A stretch of 64,000 bases of DNA, taken from NCBI GenBank assembly GCA_002633005.1, contig NMRA01000004.1, positions 1,253,066 through 1,317,065 of the forward strand. Direction: 5' to 3'. A program made the translations under genes and the position numbers. The notes beneath the pieces were generated by a model. That model saw nothing but the letters and a program-made list of their open reading frames with translations, had not been told where the DNA came from and did no database searches. This document shows positions 12,259-23,627 of this stretch, one piece after another (the stretch's first letter is position 1; the number at the start of each line of letters is the position of its first letter). This DNA comes from Phoronis australis (Eukaryota > Phoronida > Phoronidae).

Positions 12259-13299
12259 CTGATTGTTTTTGAAAATATCGACAGGCTATCACACTCTCTG
12301 ATTGGTTATATTACAAGACGCTAATTTAAACAAATTTTGGGTAAGCAAGAATGGCGAACGCTTCTTTCTGCTCAATAATTTTCGCCAAAAAGATGTCGTC
12401 TTTATTCGGATGTTTAGTGATGACGTGTCGTGGCAGTGGATGACGCAATTTGGACCCGAAAATAAGAGTAGACACGTCGCCACACTGGGGCCAAAACGTC
12501 ATGCTAACCATTCCTATTGTTACGTATTTCTTCTCACTATTTCTTCCACTTTAACGATCATGAAGACATTGAGTATTGCCATGTGGTTACCACCCTTTAG
12601 TGTCACCTTGATAGAAGGAATTTGCTTCGCCGGTTAGTAATTTCACTTTCGAAGGTTAACTTTATTTCACATTGGTTCCAATGACACTCAGATGAACCAG
12701 GGAAATCTGTTCTCTTGTCGGTGTTCTAGCGCCAGTTACCTCTTCCATGGCGTTCTTCCCGGGTGGAAATTGATAAGCACGATTGAAAACGTTCACTCGA
12801 TGAAGATATTGCGGCCGTCTTGACATCATCTTGACGGCGGAGGCACCAGCAGCGAATTTTTTAAATTAACGACGTACAGAAATAACCACGCTGCTTGTAA
12901 TGCAAAAATAACCTGAACTCCACCACAGCCTAGAATATCTTGCTTGTGTGTAGGAGTATACTATCAAATCTCAAGACGGCTTTTCCAAGAGCTTTTCCTG
13001 ACGAACTGGAATGTTTCGATTGTCAAGTAATTATGCAGAAACGTTTCTTTCAACAAGGTCGGTCAATACATGCGATACAATGGGACGTATTCTGAAACAA
13101 AAAAGTTGACGTTTGCATTTACTACAAAAACAGATAAATAAAGATTTGAACAAACAGATCTAATATTTTACAGCAGTCGAAGGTCCTCGGTACATTCTCA
13201 TATGAACATTTGTTAGTTAGTGATTGTACAAAAATCATTATCTTCATCTAGGAAGCTTTGCGGGTACCTGTATGCGTAAAATTTACGAAGAAAAGTAAG

Positions 13300-13515
13300 A
13301 TGTAAAAACGGGTGATTAGGCGAGCTCTTGCTAGAATTTTGTCACGTCAGCGACACAATAGTGTACACGCTGTTAAATGTTAAGCCACACCTGTGTTCCG
13401 TAGACACATTCAAACTGGCGAAAACACAAAATCACCCAAGAGGTAACAAGATGTCGCCATGCATTACAAACGAAGCACGCGATCACGTGAAATGCTTGTG
13501 TCTACGGAACGCAGC
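13300..13515. repeat. Dispersed repeat with a 17-bp inverted pair
   Basis: 13392-13408 and 13497-13513 are inverted copies differing at one position (core TTCCGTAGACACA). The preceding part (GTGATTAGGCGAG and a GTCA-CGACA segment) is similar to 17555-17610 in the same orientation, so this is a second member of an uncharacterised repeat. The surrounding 12260-13900 shows no gene. Confidence 0.4.
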
Positions 13516-13900
13516 CCGCGTGTGCAAGCTTAAGCGCTTTTGTTCAGTGTAGGCTACGGTGCGTTCTGAAATTGTGTAAATTGACATTGGGAATAGCCTT
13601 GACGAAGACAAGTAAGCGACAATATTACTAAAAACAACAAGATTTTTCGGCATGTTTCGATGTCTCAAACATCATCCTCAGGACAAGCAATCAAGGCCAT
13701 CCAACAATCTTGACTCATGCAGTGTACAGTAAAGCTATCAGCACGCATCATAGCAACTCAACATCAAGGACAATTCATAAGACCAGTGGTAGCCTGCTGT
13801 GCACCAGTAGCTTATTCAGTTCAGGCTTGAGACAACTGATGTAAATAACTCACGGATTTTGAGTGCAATCAGCAAATGCTTTACTATTCCCGACATTTAC

Positions 13901-13980
13901 CTTCATCTAAGACATCATCAGGACTAAGGAGTTGCAACAATGACATTTCTGATTTCTGATGCTGATTTCGCTTCCCAAAC
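13901..13980 (-). CDS. NPF: Neuropeptide F (NPY/NPF family) precursor, exon with amidation/cleavage site
   Basis: On the minus strand a T-rich tract ending ATTCCAG is followed by G-TTT-GGG-AAG-CGA. Its first base completes the Arg codon left open by the donor of the exon at 20353, giving R-P-R-F-G-K-R: peptide end, Gly for C-terminal amidation, and dibasic cleavage. It continues as an acidic C-flanking peptide (Asn-Gln-His-Gln... to Asp-Asp-Val-Leu-Asp-Glu). At 13901/13900 there is a donor-like GAAG/GTAAAT, so a further exon is likely, as in vertebrate NPY. If it is not used, the frame ends five codons later at TAG (13886-13884). The 6.4-kb intron is inferred from sequence alone. The chance of a random in-phase RFGKR behind an acceptor in 20 kb is small but not nil. 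Confidence 0.72.
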
Positions 13981-14114
13981 CTGGAATGTGAAGAAATTGT
14001 TGTTACTACTACATTTTTAAAGCGATAAGGATGGAAAGTGTGACGTCACTGTTTTGAGGGTAGTCTCAGAGATTCCGCCATCTTGAATCTACCTCTTACC
14101 GCTTATCTGCCTCC

Positions 14115-14229
14115 CATTCAGTAACGCTAGGACCTCGCTAAAAAGCAAGACTTCGCGAGATTACGTGAGATAGTGCTGTGCATTTTAAATGAGAGCACGT
14201 TTTAGCTAGGTCCTAGCGTCTACTGAACG
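14115..14229. mobile_element. Palindromic MITE (family D)
   Basis: The left end CATTCAGTAACGCTAGGACC and the right end GGTCCTAGCGTCTACTGAACG are inverted copies of each other, so the 115-bp element can fold on itself almost completely. A half copy lies at 4511-4556. It sits inside the proposed NPF intron, about 130 bp upstream (in the gene's direction) of the RFGKR exon. Confidence 0.6.
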
Positions 14230-15787
14230 CACGCCTGGTTCACCAGCAAAGGCTACGTAGGACCCTAGAACAACGTCCAACTTTGGAACATCATTCCTTA
14301 AAAATGGCTGTTCACTTTTATATGAAACTTTCGCATGCTATGCTTCATACGATGTTCTCTAAAACCTTTTCACGTTGATCTGTTTTTAGAATGCTCCACT
14401 TTTTCATGGTTATAATGAAAAAAATCTTTCCATAAAATGAAAACGAAATCGTGACCCTCTTTTCTACAAAATGTTACTAAAAAGACGAGGTCACGTGATC
14501 CAGTTAAAGACCGTTATAAATCAAATTTTATAGGCTCTCAAAGTTCAGAAAATATAAACGTTTACAGTTAGTTTCTATAATTTTCTAGATAATGGTGTAA
14601 ATGCTCAGATTTGTCGATAAGATCCTATAAAAGCTTAGAAAACACATGGTTGATATGTATACTGTATGATTCGTAGATGCTATGTCCAGAGTTTAAAAAA
14701 ACTTATTTTTAATGAACTTTTTCGTTAGAAGAAATGTGCTAGTGCAAGGAAACGGGCCACCGCCACGTTGTTTGTCTCTAAACTCCTTTAGTCACTAAGG
14801 GTGTGACGTTGTCAGCAAATACCACGATTGTTTCAGTGAACACCAATTCTGTAGAACCAAGTACTAAAAACTAACACGCCTATTCAAAACTGAAGTAAAA
14901 AAAAATCAATTCAACATTAACGGTTTTCAACTGCAGGTACCATTTATGCAAGTGGGTTACCTAAGACAAAAATTTCGCAGAATAAAAACCATTGACAGCT
15001 AAAGACCACATAATCATGAAACGAAACACAAATTAGAAAATTATAGGAAATTAAAGAGCAATATCGACTTTTATTTGTCTCCCTAATTGCTGACATAAAA
15101 CTGATTGCATTTGACTGCTACGTAGTCGGAAACATTGCTTGTAAGTACAATTTTGCGATAGTCGTCACGTGGCCAATGACAATAATTTAATTTTCTGTCC
15201 CAGGTGCTTGCACGGACGTTTTTACTGAAAACCATTTACCTGGTTAGTACACATGTAAGTTTAAAGAAACATCGGTAAAATCAAATTGTGGATAAATGTA
15301 TACATTTAATCTAAATATTGCTAAACGGTTTTGAACCGCAGGTGGTGTAATTTAGCACCTTAAAAGTGATTTGCTCCGCATTACACTACGAACATCCCAA
15401 TTTGAATATGAGTACAACAAAACAATTGAAAATTATACTCTAAGTAATCGGATAATTGAAAAAAAAAACTATACTACTAACATATGATTCTCCATTTTCA
15501 CAATACGGTTTGCAAAAAGTAAGATTGTTAGCAAATTACCAAATGTCGTTCGTTTTGGCTATTTATCACGATAACTTAAGAAACGCAGTTTGTGTAAATG
15601 ATATATAACCTAGACATGTGAGTGTTTCAAACGCTTTCAACTGTACAATGGCGTTCGTTCTTTAAGAAAGAATATCAATGTAACATATATTCGACCAAAA
15701 TATTCCACAAATTCCATTTCTCAACGCTTTACAAATTACTGCCGTCGCGTCACTCGCCATTACTAATCTCAAAATGAACATACTAAG

Positions 15788-16358
15788 TTAAAGTGACATA
15801 GAACGCAAAAATATACCAGATTGCATTATTTAGTGATGTCACTGAAACAAAAGTCAAACTGTTCACCTGGTATTTTTACGGCTTGTTGATAAAGATTTTG
15901 AATTTCTGTTGATGTTAAAGCATTTTTCCTTTAGTTTTACATCTCGAAAAAACGACCCGTCAACTGTTCGTTACTTCATCGATTTTTCTCCCACAAGGCA
16001 AAGCACGTCTCCTTATTTGGCATGGCAAGACATAGATGTAGCGCAATTCCCTGATATGGGAGAGGTGACCTTATGCCGTCGATGTAACCAAAACAACGGC
16101 GATTATGCACTTGGGAAACTGAGTAGTTTTTTGAGCGCATGCGCGAATATATGTCATCAGGGGCGGAGAATTTGAAAACTGTATTGAGATGAAAGAGCTT
16201 ATATTTCGTCTGAGTTTCAAAAAATAGTGACTCTGACGATTTTATTTAAAATTTTTTGCAATACTCAAAGTGAATAACTGTCATGTCAGCATCCCCAAGA
16301 AGTAGATATGCCACGGTCTGTTGCATTTTTACGAGTTTTCGCGTTTCGGGCCTCTTAA
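15788..16358 (+). mobile_element. TTAA-ended non-autonomous DNA transposon (family R1), copy 2
   Basis: It begins TTAAAGTGACATAGAACGC and ends CGCGTTTCGGGCCTCTTAA, the same terminal pattern as copies at 5372 and 53282. It shares inner segments with them (for example AATTTCTGTTGATGT, CGTCAACTG and GGCATGGCAAGA). At 571 bp it is internally shortened. An 88-codon frame inside (15909-16175) has no protein similarity I recognise. It lies in the proposed NPF intron. Confidence 0.6.
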
Positions 16359-16359
16359 A

Positions 16360-18786
16360 GATTCAGTTTTTAATGTGTGTTTTTTATTTGACACAGAACA
16401 CTCAGTTTGGAGCGCAGATGTAATTTTCAACAGGACTTAATTGATATTCCCAACGTACTTAACCAATGCGGGGTTATATTTTGGTTCCAATAGAGGACCC
16501 AGGAGGGCATGTACTATGTCCATCGTTATAGTAATTCCAAAATATTCCACATAAACTACTTCAACAATAATATCAAACAAATATTTATTTTAAAATGTGC
16601 TTTTCTATAGAATAAAAGATTTTTATTTTCGCAGTACAGATGTGGATGTCTTACCGCTGAAAGGAGAGGTTTCAGTATTTTCATTCATGTTGAGTAACGT
16701 TTTTTTATTTGTTTACATGTGCTCTCCCATGCGTAGAGGATGAAATGCATTTTTTCTCTTGTGTTCTTTAAACTGATTTCAGAACACGTTATTGTCAGAT
16801 GTCTTCGGTGAGCTAGGAAGATCTATTCAAAATTGGCTTATTTTCTTGTTGGCAAATACCTCTGTGATTAAAGTAGTTGCCATTTTATAGCGCATTTCTC
16901 AGGCGAAAGAGACGTTGTCTACTATACTGGTGAGTGTGAAGATTATTCTGCTTTTGTTGTATAACAGTATTGACTACTTAGTACGTTCGACCTATCGCAG
17001 CTCCGCCCCGTTGCAAAAAGTCGACAAACAAACAATAAGTTTTACCCGGCAACGTGTTGTTTGTCGGGTAAAATGGCGGCTTGGAAACGAATGTGTGTCA
17101 GGAATACTGCGTTCTGATTGGTCTGTTAATCCGTCATTCAAAATCCTGGCAATAGGTCAGTTGCTACATGATTGATTGTTACATAAACTCGGTTTGTCAT
17201 TTTTGTTCACCTTTTGTGAGCGTATTGATAAGCTTAACCAGCGAATCGAAACTATGTCACGGTGAGTAGAAGCTAGGTTAGAAAAGTATAAAAAGTTGAG
17301 TACTGCTTCCATTACTAAGGTGCCCACTACACTTCTGAAAATTGACGATCCTCTCAAGCATGTACCCACCAATTAAGGTGAGTCAATTTTGATTGTCTCA
17401 TCGTTTGCCTTATTCCCTTTCAGTAGGGATAGTGTAATTTCTGAATGCAGTAATAACAATTATGGCGAGTTCACGATGTGATCATGTTCAATGCCCGTCT
17501 CGTGTGCACTCTAATGCACAACATGTAAGATGTGTCACATTGGTCAAAACGAGGTAAAACGTGTGATTAGGCAAGATCTGGCGAGATTTCCGTGTCATCC
17601 GCGACAAAACACGATTTCTGAGTAAAACTTGATGCAATGAAATACTTTTGATTGAGGTGTTGTTAATAAACAGCTATTTACTAGAAAAACTGATTTTGTG
17701 GCTGGACCTCTCCCAACCACGCCTCCTTTCTGTCAAACATGTCGTGAAAATTGTGTGTTGGCTCAAAAATAGTACGGCAAAGTGACAGTTTACGAGAACA
17801 GGAAGCAGAGAAAGTAATCAAAAGTAGAAATTGTCGCTTTGGATGCCCGAAATTAGAGCATAATGTCATGCAAATGATCTGGTTACATGTGGAGATAACC
17901 TCACGCATGTAAGACAATACGCTAGTATTGGCTTACAGTGAAGTAAATGGGGTTCCACTTACCATTACACAATGGAAAAATCAGCAATACAAGTATCTCT
18001 TTAAAACAAAATTTAGGTGTTTATGGATAGCTGATAACCCCATTGTTTGGTGGTAAATAAAAATCCTAGGACACGTTTTTCCATTGGTCATAGACTGTGA
18101 AAATGAAGTGCGCTAAAGACTTGCCAAAGGCATTGACAACCGAAAAGCCTGAAAATGGCCTATCAAAATGTTCGAAGTAGTTGAATTTGTCTCAAATAAT
18201 CCCAGCATTTGGCACAAAAAGCGCTTTTTGTGTTTAGAATTGTCTAGAGTAGTTTATAATAAATAGTTATCACTTTATGTAATAAAAATTCTCGAAGGTT
18301 GACATTTCTTTTAGTTACAATTAACTATAATAAACAGAAAAAAATAATTTTGTCCGAGATTGTTAAAAAGTACATCAGCTCAAATTACTAATGAGAAGTA
18401 CATGCGACCTTGTTTATCTCCTCACGTTCGGGACCTCGAAAAAAGCGACGACTTATCTGAATGGCGACATTATATCGTGAATGCATGGCAGTAACAAAAA
18501 TCTCCGTGGTCGACTTACGATTCTGTAGGGAAAAGGAACGACATGTAGTTACAAACGGCTAATGTAATTTTTGTGTTCTTAATTTCATTTCAAACGTCAT
18601 CAAGAACATGAAAATGGTACTTAAAGACTTTATTTCCTTTATATTCTCCAATTTAGAACTCAGGACGAGTTTCATCAGTCGAAGAAAGATATCACTAAAA
18701 CTCATAACTTTCCGCTCGGTTTGTGTTTGCCTTATTTTACTGTCATTTTTAAAATGGGCGGGTTTCCGTGGAAACCTCATTACATA
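16360..18786. other. Intron-like DNA without recognisable features
   Basis: No coding frame or clear element was recognised, apart from a member of the 13300 repeat near 17555-17610 and a small hairpin (TTTACCCG/CGGGTAAA) around 17040-17072. By position it is part of the large second NPF intron. Confidence 0.4.
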
Positions 18787-19410
18787 AAGCGACAGTCGAG
18801 TACTCGCTGGTTCCCGACGTGCCTAGCCAGCACGCAGGTATCACGCAGTAGCACGCGCTTTAGCATTGGTTGGTGTAACCTCGGCAGTCATTGGTTAGTT
18901 TTACAAGAACGTTAAAAAACGGCGGACTATGAACGTTTTTTAGCCTTCTCATGCAAGTGGCGTAGCAGCAACTATTTCGTTTCTGCAGTAATGTTTAATA
19001 GCCGCGTGCTGAAGCAAACGTGTACAATAAACACATATCTGGCCGATTTAACCGGTGCGGTGTTATTCATACTGTATGAATACAGGCCAGTATCGTAAAC
19101 ATATATGAAAGTCATCGACAGTAGAAAGATGCACTCTGAAAAGGCGCAACCACAATTTCTGGGATTCAGATTTCCTGAACATAAATTTTAAACACCAATT
19201 TGTCTGTACAACAGACCACATTTACACTTGCTCCATTAGTCATGCCTGCCAGTTTGTTTGCGTAAAGCGTTGCCTGTTGAGAATTTGACCAGCCAATCAG
19301 AAACGCCGGTGTAAAAAATTGCCGAGGAAAATTAAGTGATACCTGCGGGCTGGCTACCGACCACCTAGCGGCACGCACTGAACCAGTCGAGCAGTCGAGT
19401 ACTAATAATG
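18787..19410. mobile_element. Inverted-repeat element in the NPF intron
   Basis: The left part (AGTCGAGTACTCG, then TAGCCAGCACGCAGGTATCAC) and the right part (GTGATACCTGCGGGCTGGCTA, then GCAGTCGAGTACT) are inverted relative to each other, about 600 bp apart. Short insertions break the right arm. No frame inside resembles a transposase, so this is a non-autonomous element with arms of roughly 55-75 bp. Confidence 0.45.
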
Positions 19411-19677
19411 CGTGAGTCAGCTGTCACTCACTACGGCTGCCATTTTAGGTGGTGGTCCACCACTAAAAATACAATTATACTAAGAAATTCATACTAAAGT
19501 CAGTTAAGTTTGAAGATATTCGGATTGGTATTCAATGAGCATCATTTGGGTTTCCGTTTCGACTGAACTAACTTGCGTTAAATCCCTTTGTATAAAGCGA
19601 AAAGAGTATCTTCAACGGATTTTTGTTGAAGAGCGGCCAATGGCATGACAGTATGCTGTTATCTATATAGACAATGA

Positions 19678-20120
19678 CCATCGTCTCTACTATCACCGTC
19701 AGTAGAGACGATGGAGCTCCTATAGGCGCTTTATATGCCGTCGAGGTGTTTAATTCTTTCCAGCTCGAACAAATACTCAGTAATCAAACTTTTTTTTTGA
19801 GCAGTCCCTTGTTCAGTTTCCAAAATCGGTAACTCGCCATTTGTAACACTGTCCGCGGCAGGTGGTATAACGTCAGATCCTCCGGCGTGCGCAGTGTGAA
19901 AATGGCGAGTTACCGATTTTGGGACTGCTCGTAGAAAAAGTTTGATAACGAGAGTATTTGTTCGAGTTGGAAGAAATTAAATACCTCGATGGCCACCTAA
20001 GGTATTCCTCTATGCGCAAATGGTATTTATAACAACGTGACTTTGATGTTTTAGTCAGTGTGAGGCATAATTCTCTGAAAAGTTTCCGGCGTATGAAACG
20101 CTTATAGGAGCTCTACCGTC
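19678..20120. mobile_element. Fold-back element (family F), copy 1
   Basis: 19725-19850 is inverted at about 19895-20000 (shared core AAATCGGTAACTCGCCATTT), and 19714-19740 is inverted again near 20090-20115 (core TATAGGAGCTC). At its left edge is a perfect 13-bp hairpin: CCATCGTCTCTAC at 19678-19690 pairing with 19702-19714. A related copy without the left arm occurs at about 40040-40300. It is non-coding and lies 230 bp from the NPF peptide exon. Confidence 0.55.
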
Positions 20121-20352
20121 CTTCTAGCGGTGCCGGCAAGACGGTGATTACTGTTTATTATCTATAATGAAGGAATACTTCAATATCGATCCATGTAAAA
20201 GGAATCAAATAGTTCCAAAACTAGTCACTATTCTCTTATGATTTTTTTTCGAACCGATCCTGTTAACAATATAATTACCTCGGAAAAGCCTGATCACGCA
20301 ATTACTAAAACTAGCGTGGTTACGGTCTAAACAAATAACAAGATCTACCCAC

Positions 20353-20567
20353 CTAGGTCTCCCAAGTATCGAATAGTAGTTGCTTAAACTTTTCAGGTAT
20401 TTTTTTAGTTCTGCTGTACTGGAGAATACTGTTGGCCGTCGAGGAGGGGAAGGCATCTGGTCGCCGCAGCTGACTTGGTAAACTAGCGTAGTAAGTGCTA
20501 CTGTTAAGATTGATAAGGTGATATACGTCCGCATGGCTGGTCTTGTATTCCACTGGTTCCTACTGAT
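20353..20567 (-). CDS. NPF: Neuropeptide F (NPY/NPF family) precursor, signal peptide and peptide exon
   Basis: Secreted neuropeptide of the NPY/NPF family, which acts through G-protein-coupled receptors on feeding and related behaviour. On the minus strand the acceptor TTTTCTTTCAG ends at 20568. Translation starts at the ATG at 20534, and 60 codons plus two bases are coding before the donor AG/GTGGGT at 20353/20352. Residues 1-23 are a hydrophobic signal peptide ending near VSC. The peptide follows with PP-x-RP, a V-F box, amphipathic ELKKYLKSL, NYYSILGRP and a split Arg codon. Phase-2 splitting of this Arg is the conserved NPY/NPF intron position. The exon at 13980 supplies FGKR, giving a predicted amidated peptide of about 39 residues. 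It most resembles molluscan and other lophotrochozoan NPF. A longer upstream reading from 20624 would only be intron. Confidence 0.88.
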
Positions 20568-21320
20568 CTGAAAGAAAATCACAAAAGAATAATGAATACA
20601 GACTAGAGTAAAAGGTCGATTCAAACCACCATTAGTTTGTTTTCTTGAACATTTAGCTACTGAGCCTGGTGAACGAAAAACGGCGCAAAATGTGAATAAT
20701 GCGAGGCCCGCCGGTGCGATGAAGTTGTTTTCATCGATAACTGTATTTTTCAGATCGCGTAAGTTTCAGAAAGTGCACAAATAAAACATGTCTTTGCTAC
20801 TACATAGAAACTCACATATTTTTACCCATTCGGTGCGATGTGTCACGAAAAACACGATATGGTCCATCACTTATTGAAGCAAAACGTAGCAGGTAACTCC
20901 ATACTTGGTGCATAGACCAAACAGTGAACTGTATTATTCTGAGGGATTCGTATTTTTAATACAGAAATAATGATATATTAATTCTATTTGCCGCTCCGAT
21001 TCTTTTATTTTTAGAAAATAAATTGAAACGAAAGTGTGAAGAAAAGGAAAACAAAAACAGTGAGTTGACACTGGTGGCTGTGCCGGCGATAGCCATGACC
21101 TTGGCGCAGATGAACATTATTTTGTTTCAAATGTTTAAGTAGTATAGCCGCAGTTAACAAGGGTTAATTAACTAAAACATGGTTGTAATCCCATTAAACA
21201 AATTGGCTCTGTTCTGAATTGCAGGGTTTCAAATATACAGATACGTTAAACCTTAAAACGGAAACTCGTCTCATATTTTCAAAAAGCGGCAATAAAGCCG
21301 CGTTTCGTCGACGAAACTGA

Positions 21321-21380
21321 CTTTTGATTTAGACTATTTACCGCTATGACGTTGGTCTCAACTTGTTCCTTACTCACGTG
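21321..21380. mobile_element. Terminal fragment of MITE family B
   Basis: The string from TTTTGATTTAGAC to GGTCTCAACTTGTTCCTTAC matches the left ends at 51501-51560 and 54421-54475. The matching right end was not found here, so it is a partial copy. It lies in the first NPF intron, next to the element at 21413. Confidence 0.55.
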
Positions 21381-21412
21381 ACAACAGAGCAGCCACAGTC
21401 CCCCTGTATAAT

Positions 21413-22171
21413 CCGCAGGTGCGTACTCATTACAGCGTCAGTCTTTTCTCATCAACGCCATTCTTTTGTGAGCTGTGATTCTTTTCTCACCAATCGCAGT
21501 CCGATTTTAATTTTCTCAATTCTTTTCTCATCGACCGTGTTTTGTTTCCGAAGAAAGGACCCTTTTCTTCCAATCAATTGTAATTTTGTGGGACTTTTAC
21601 GAGTTGACTTACTCGGTAGTTAGAGGTCGCTTTATTCGTAAAAACGAGATTGAATGCACAATATAATACATAAAGATGATTTGTGCTAATAATTTTGAAA
21701 TACTACAGCGAGTCGTTTTAAACGTCTGAAGTGAGTTCGAGGTTAGCATTGCGTTTCTCCAGTGAGCGGCAGTTCATTTGATACTATAAAATGGTGGAAG
21801 AGTACAAACGATGCGATTCTCGAGCACAAAACAGTCTCGTGTCAAATATTAAAATTTGAAGTTTTTGTAAACGAAGCTGTCATTAATAGCATGAATATGA
21901 GATATTGGAGAGTGACACTTGTGCTTTATTATGTCTTTTATTTCAGTCATTTTGACTGTAGGCCTACGAGTATAGTACCATTCTGCGGAGCGTGAGAAAA
22001 GAACTGTGTTTATGGACAAAGGGCTGTTTTACAATCTGTTCAATGCAGTTAAAGAGAAAAGAACTGAGATTACAAGAAATGGGTTGCGGTTGATGAGAAA
22101 AGAATTACGGCTCGAAAGAAAAGAATTGCGTTAACGAGAAAATGACGCTGTTAATGAGAACGCCCGTGCGG
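21413..22171. mobile_element. DNA element with internally repetitive inverted arms (family C)
   Basis: The left arm (about 21413-21560) and the right arm (about 22020-22171) are inverted copies: CCGCAGGTGCG...CTCATTACAGCGTCA on one side, and the complement of CCGCACGGGCG...CTCATTAACAGCGTCA on the other. Each arm is itself built of 4-5 drifted units of about 30 bp containing ATTCTTTTCTCAT. The interior has no recognisable transposase. Such subterminal repeats are usual binding sites for a transposase supplied elsewhere. No clear target duplication was seen. It is in the first NPF intron. Confidence 0.6.
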
Positions 22172-22763
22172 ACAGTGACAGAGGGCGATTGCCAGACCTG
22201 GAGAAGTGAATTTTGACGTAGCACAGAACTGACAGTGTGTTATTGCTGGAGACCATTATGAGCGAATACACGCCGTGAAAAGTCAAGTTGTGGAAGTTTG
22301 TCTCGAGAAATAACCAACTATCAGCTCTTTACAAGCACATAACTCACACCTGTTTTGACTAAGAGGATAATTGAAGACAAACGTTTAACCTGGGTAAATG
22401 GTTTAAACCAAAAGTTGTTTTTTTTTTCGTGACGGAAGGTTTGTTTATCGCTCCTTTGACAGGAGAAAAATCACGCACTAAAAATATACAAGACTGTAAT
22501 GATAGACAAAAGCAGTCAGGATACATATAACATTATGCACTGTTTGCAACAAATCTCAAACATATACAATGTAGCAACGACACGGTATGTTCATCACTAA
22601 AACTGTATCTATGAAGTCCTCAAGAATTGTGCCTGGCAGTACAAATAACAGATTTTGGGAAATACTTGGAAACAAGTACACTTAACAGTTTCCATACATC
22701 GCGCACCACACATTAAAATGATACGACAACATTTCCGCTACTATATGCGCACACCTGACTTAC

Positions 22764-22790
22764 CTGTAAAAGTGAAAACTTCTGTGTGCT
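22764..22790 (-). other. NPF: Candidate non-coding first exon of the NPF gene
   Basis: On the minus strand the sequence from about 22785 to 22764 ends TTTTACAG followed by GTAAGT, a perfect splice donor. It lies about 30 bp downstream of a TATA box and 2.2 kb upstream of the NPF peptide exon in the right orientation. A short untranslated first exon is normal for NPY-family genes. The start point is estimated from the TATA distance only. Confidence 0.5.
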
Positions 22791-22806
22791 GTACACTTGT
22801 CTCGGT

Positions 22807-22815
22807 CTTTATATA
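22807..22815 (-). promoter_or_regulatory. TATA box, candidate NPF promoter
   Basis: The minus strand reads TATATAAAG at 22815-22807, flanked by GC-richer sequence, with the predicted start site about 30 bp downstream near 22785. A consensus donor follows within 50 bp, which makes the TATA match more convincing than a random one in AT-rich DNA. Confidence 0.5.
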
Positions 22816-23549
22816 CTAAGTCTGCTTCCTGCACGCATCGCGTAGATACGGGAATTATGGAATCGAACGCGAGCGTCCTAATGACGAGACAACGTCAACA
22901 GTCTTGTTACGCTCGGATTTCTGGATTGCCATAATAATTAACTGTATCCAGTTGCAATTATGAAAGTAGTTGTGTCAATCTTTTTGAATTGCTGGGCGTG
23001 TGTTTACTTAATGACTAGCACTACTTGATTTCTCCATCGCTTTTCGATCTTACTTGTAGAAATCAAACGGCGTTTTGTAACTGACCTTTTTGTTTTTCAA
23101 AGGCATTGCACGCTGATGACAAAAGGAGCGGAACGAATGAGGGAGATTTACATTACATTTTGTTTGAAACCCTTTCATGAATTTGATGACGCGGACAGTC
23201 TCTTAGGAGGTTCGCACTCATTGCTGTCTTGTCGTAGTCGTGAAATCGGAAACCAGACCGGCGTTTCAAAAAGAACTCAATTTAAACACAACACACAATC
23301 TGCTTGTCTTTTCCGGCCTCAAATGAAAGTTGACGAGACAAATGTGGCGAAGTACTGCGATGCGAGGTGATAAAAAGGACTCGCTTGTACAGTCAGGTTG
23401 GGTGGATTCTATTTTGCATATTGAAGGCGGCATTAATGAACCGGTGCTTTTTAACATAAACAAGTTTAATTCAAGCCACTTACCCTTATAAGGTTGGTCT
23501 TATCTTTTTACATTTCTCGAAGAAAAAACAAGTACACACAGTCACGACT

Positions 23550-23550
<1 letters not shown>

Positions 23551-23591
<41 letters not shown>

Positions 23592-23627
23592 GCACACGCA
23601 CACGCACACGCACACGCACACGCACAC
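23551..23627. repeat. (CA)n / (CACACG)n microsatellite
   Basis: A pure CA run is followed by CACACG hexamers, about 77 bp in total. Its length probably varies between individuals. Confidence 0.95.

Noticed and set aside
12302-12637. 111-codon frame on the plus strand
   Set aside because: It lacks an ATG at its start, has no domain, and overlaps open frames on the other strand; likely chance.
20535-20624. Longer NPF start upstream of the ATG at 20534
   Set aside because: The upstream residues read through a pyrimidine tract and AG acceptor (intron), and the peptide beginning at 20534 has a typical signal sequence.
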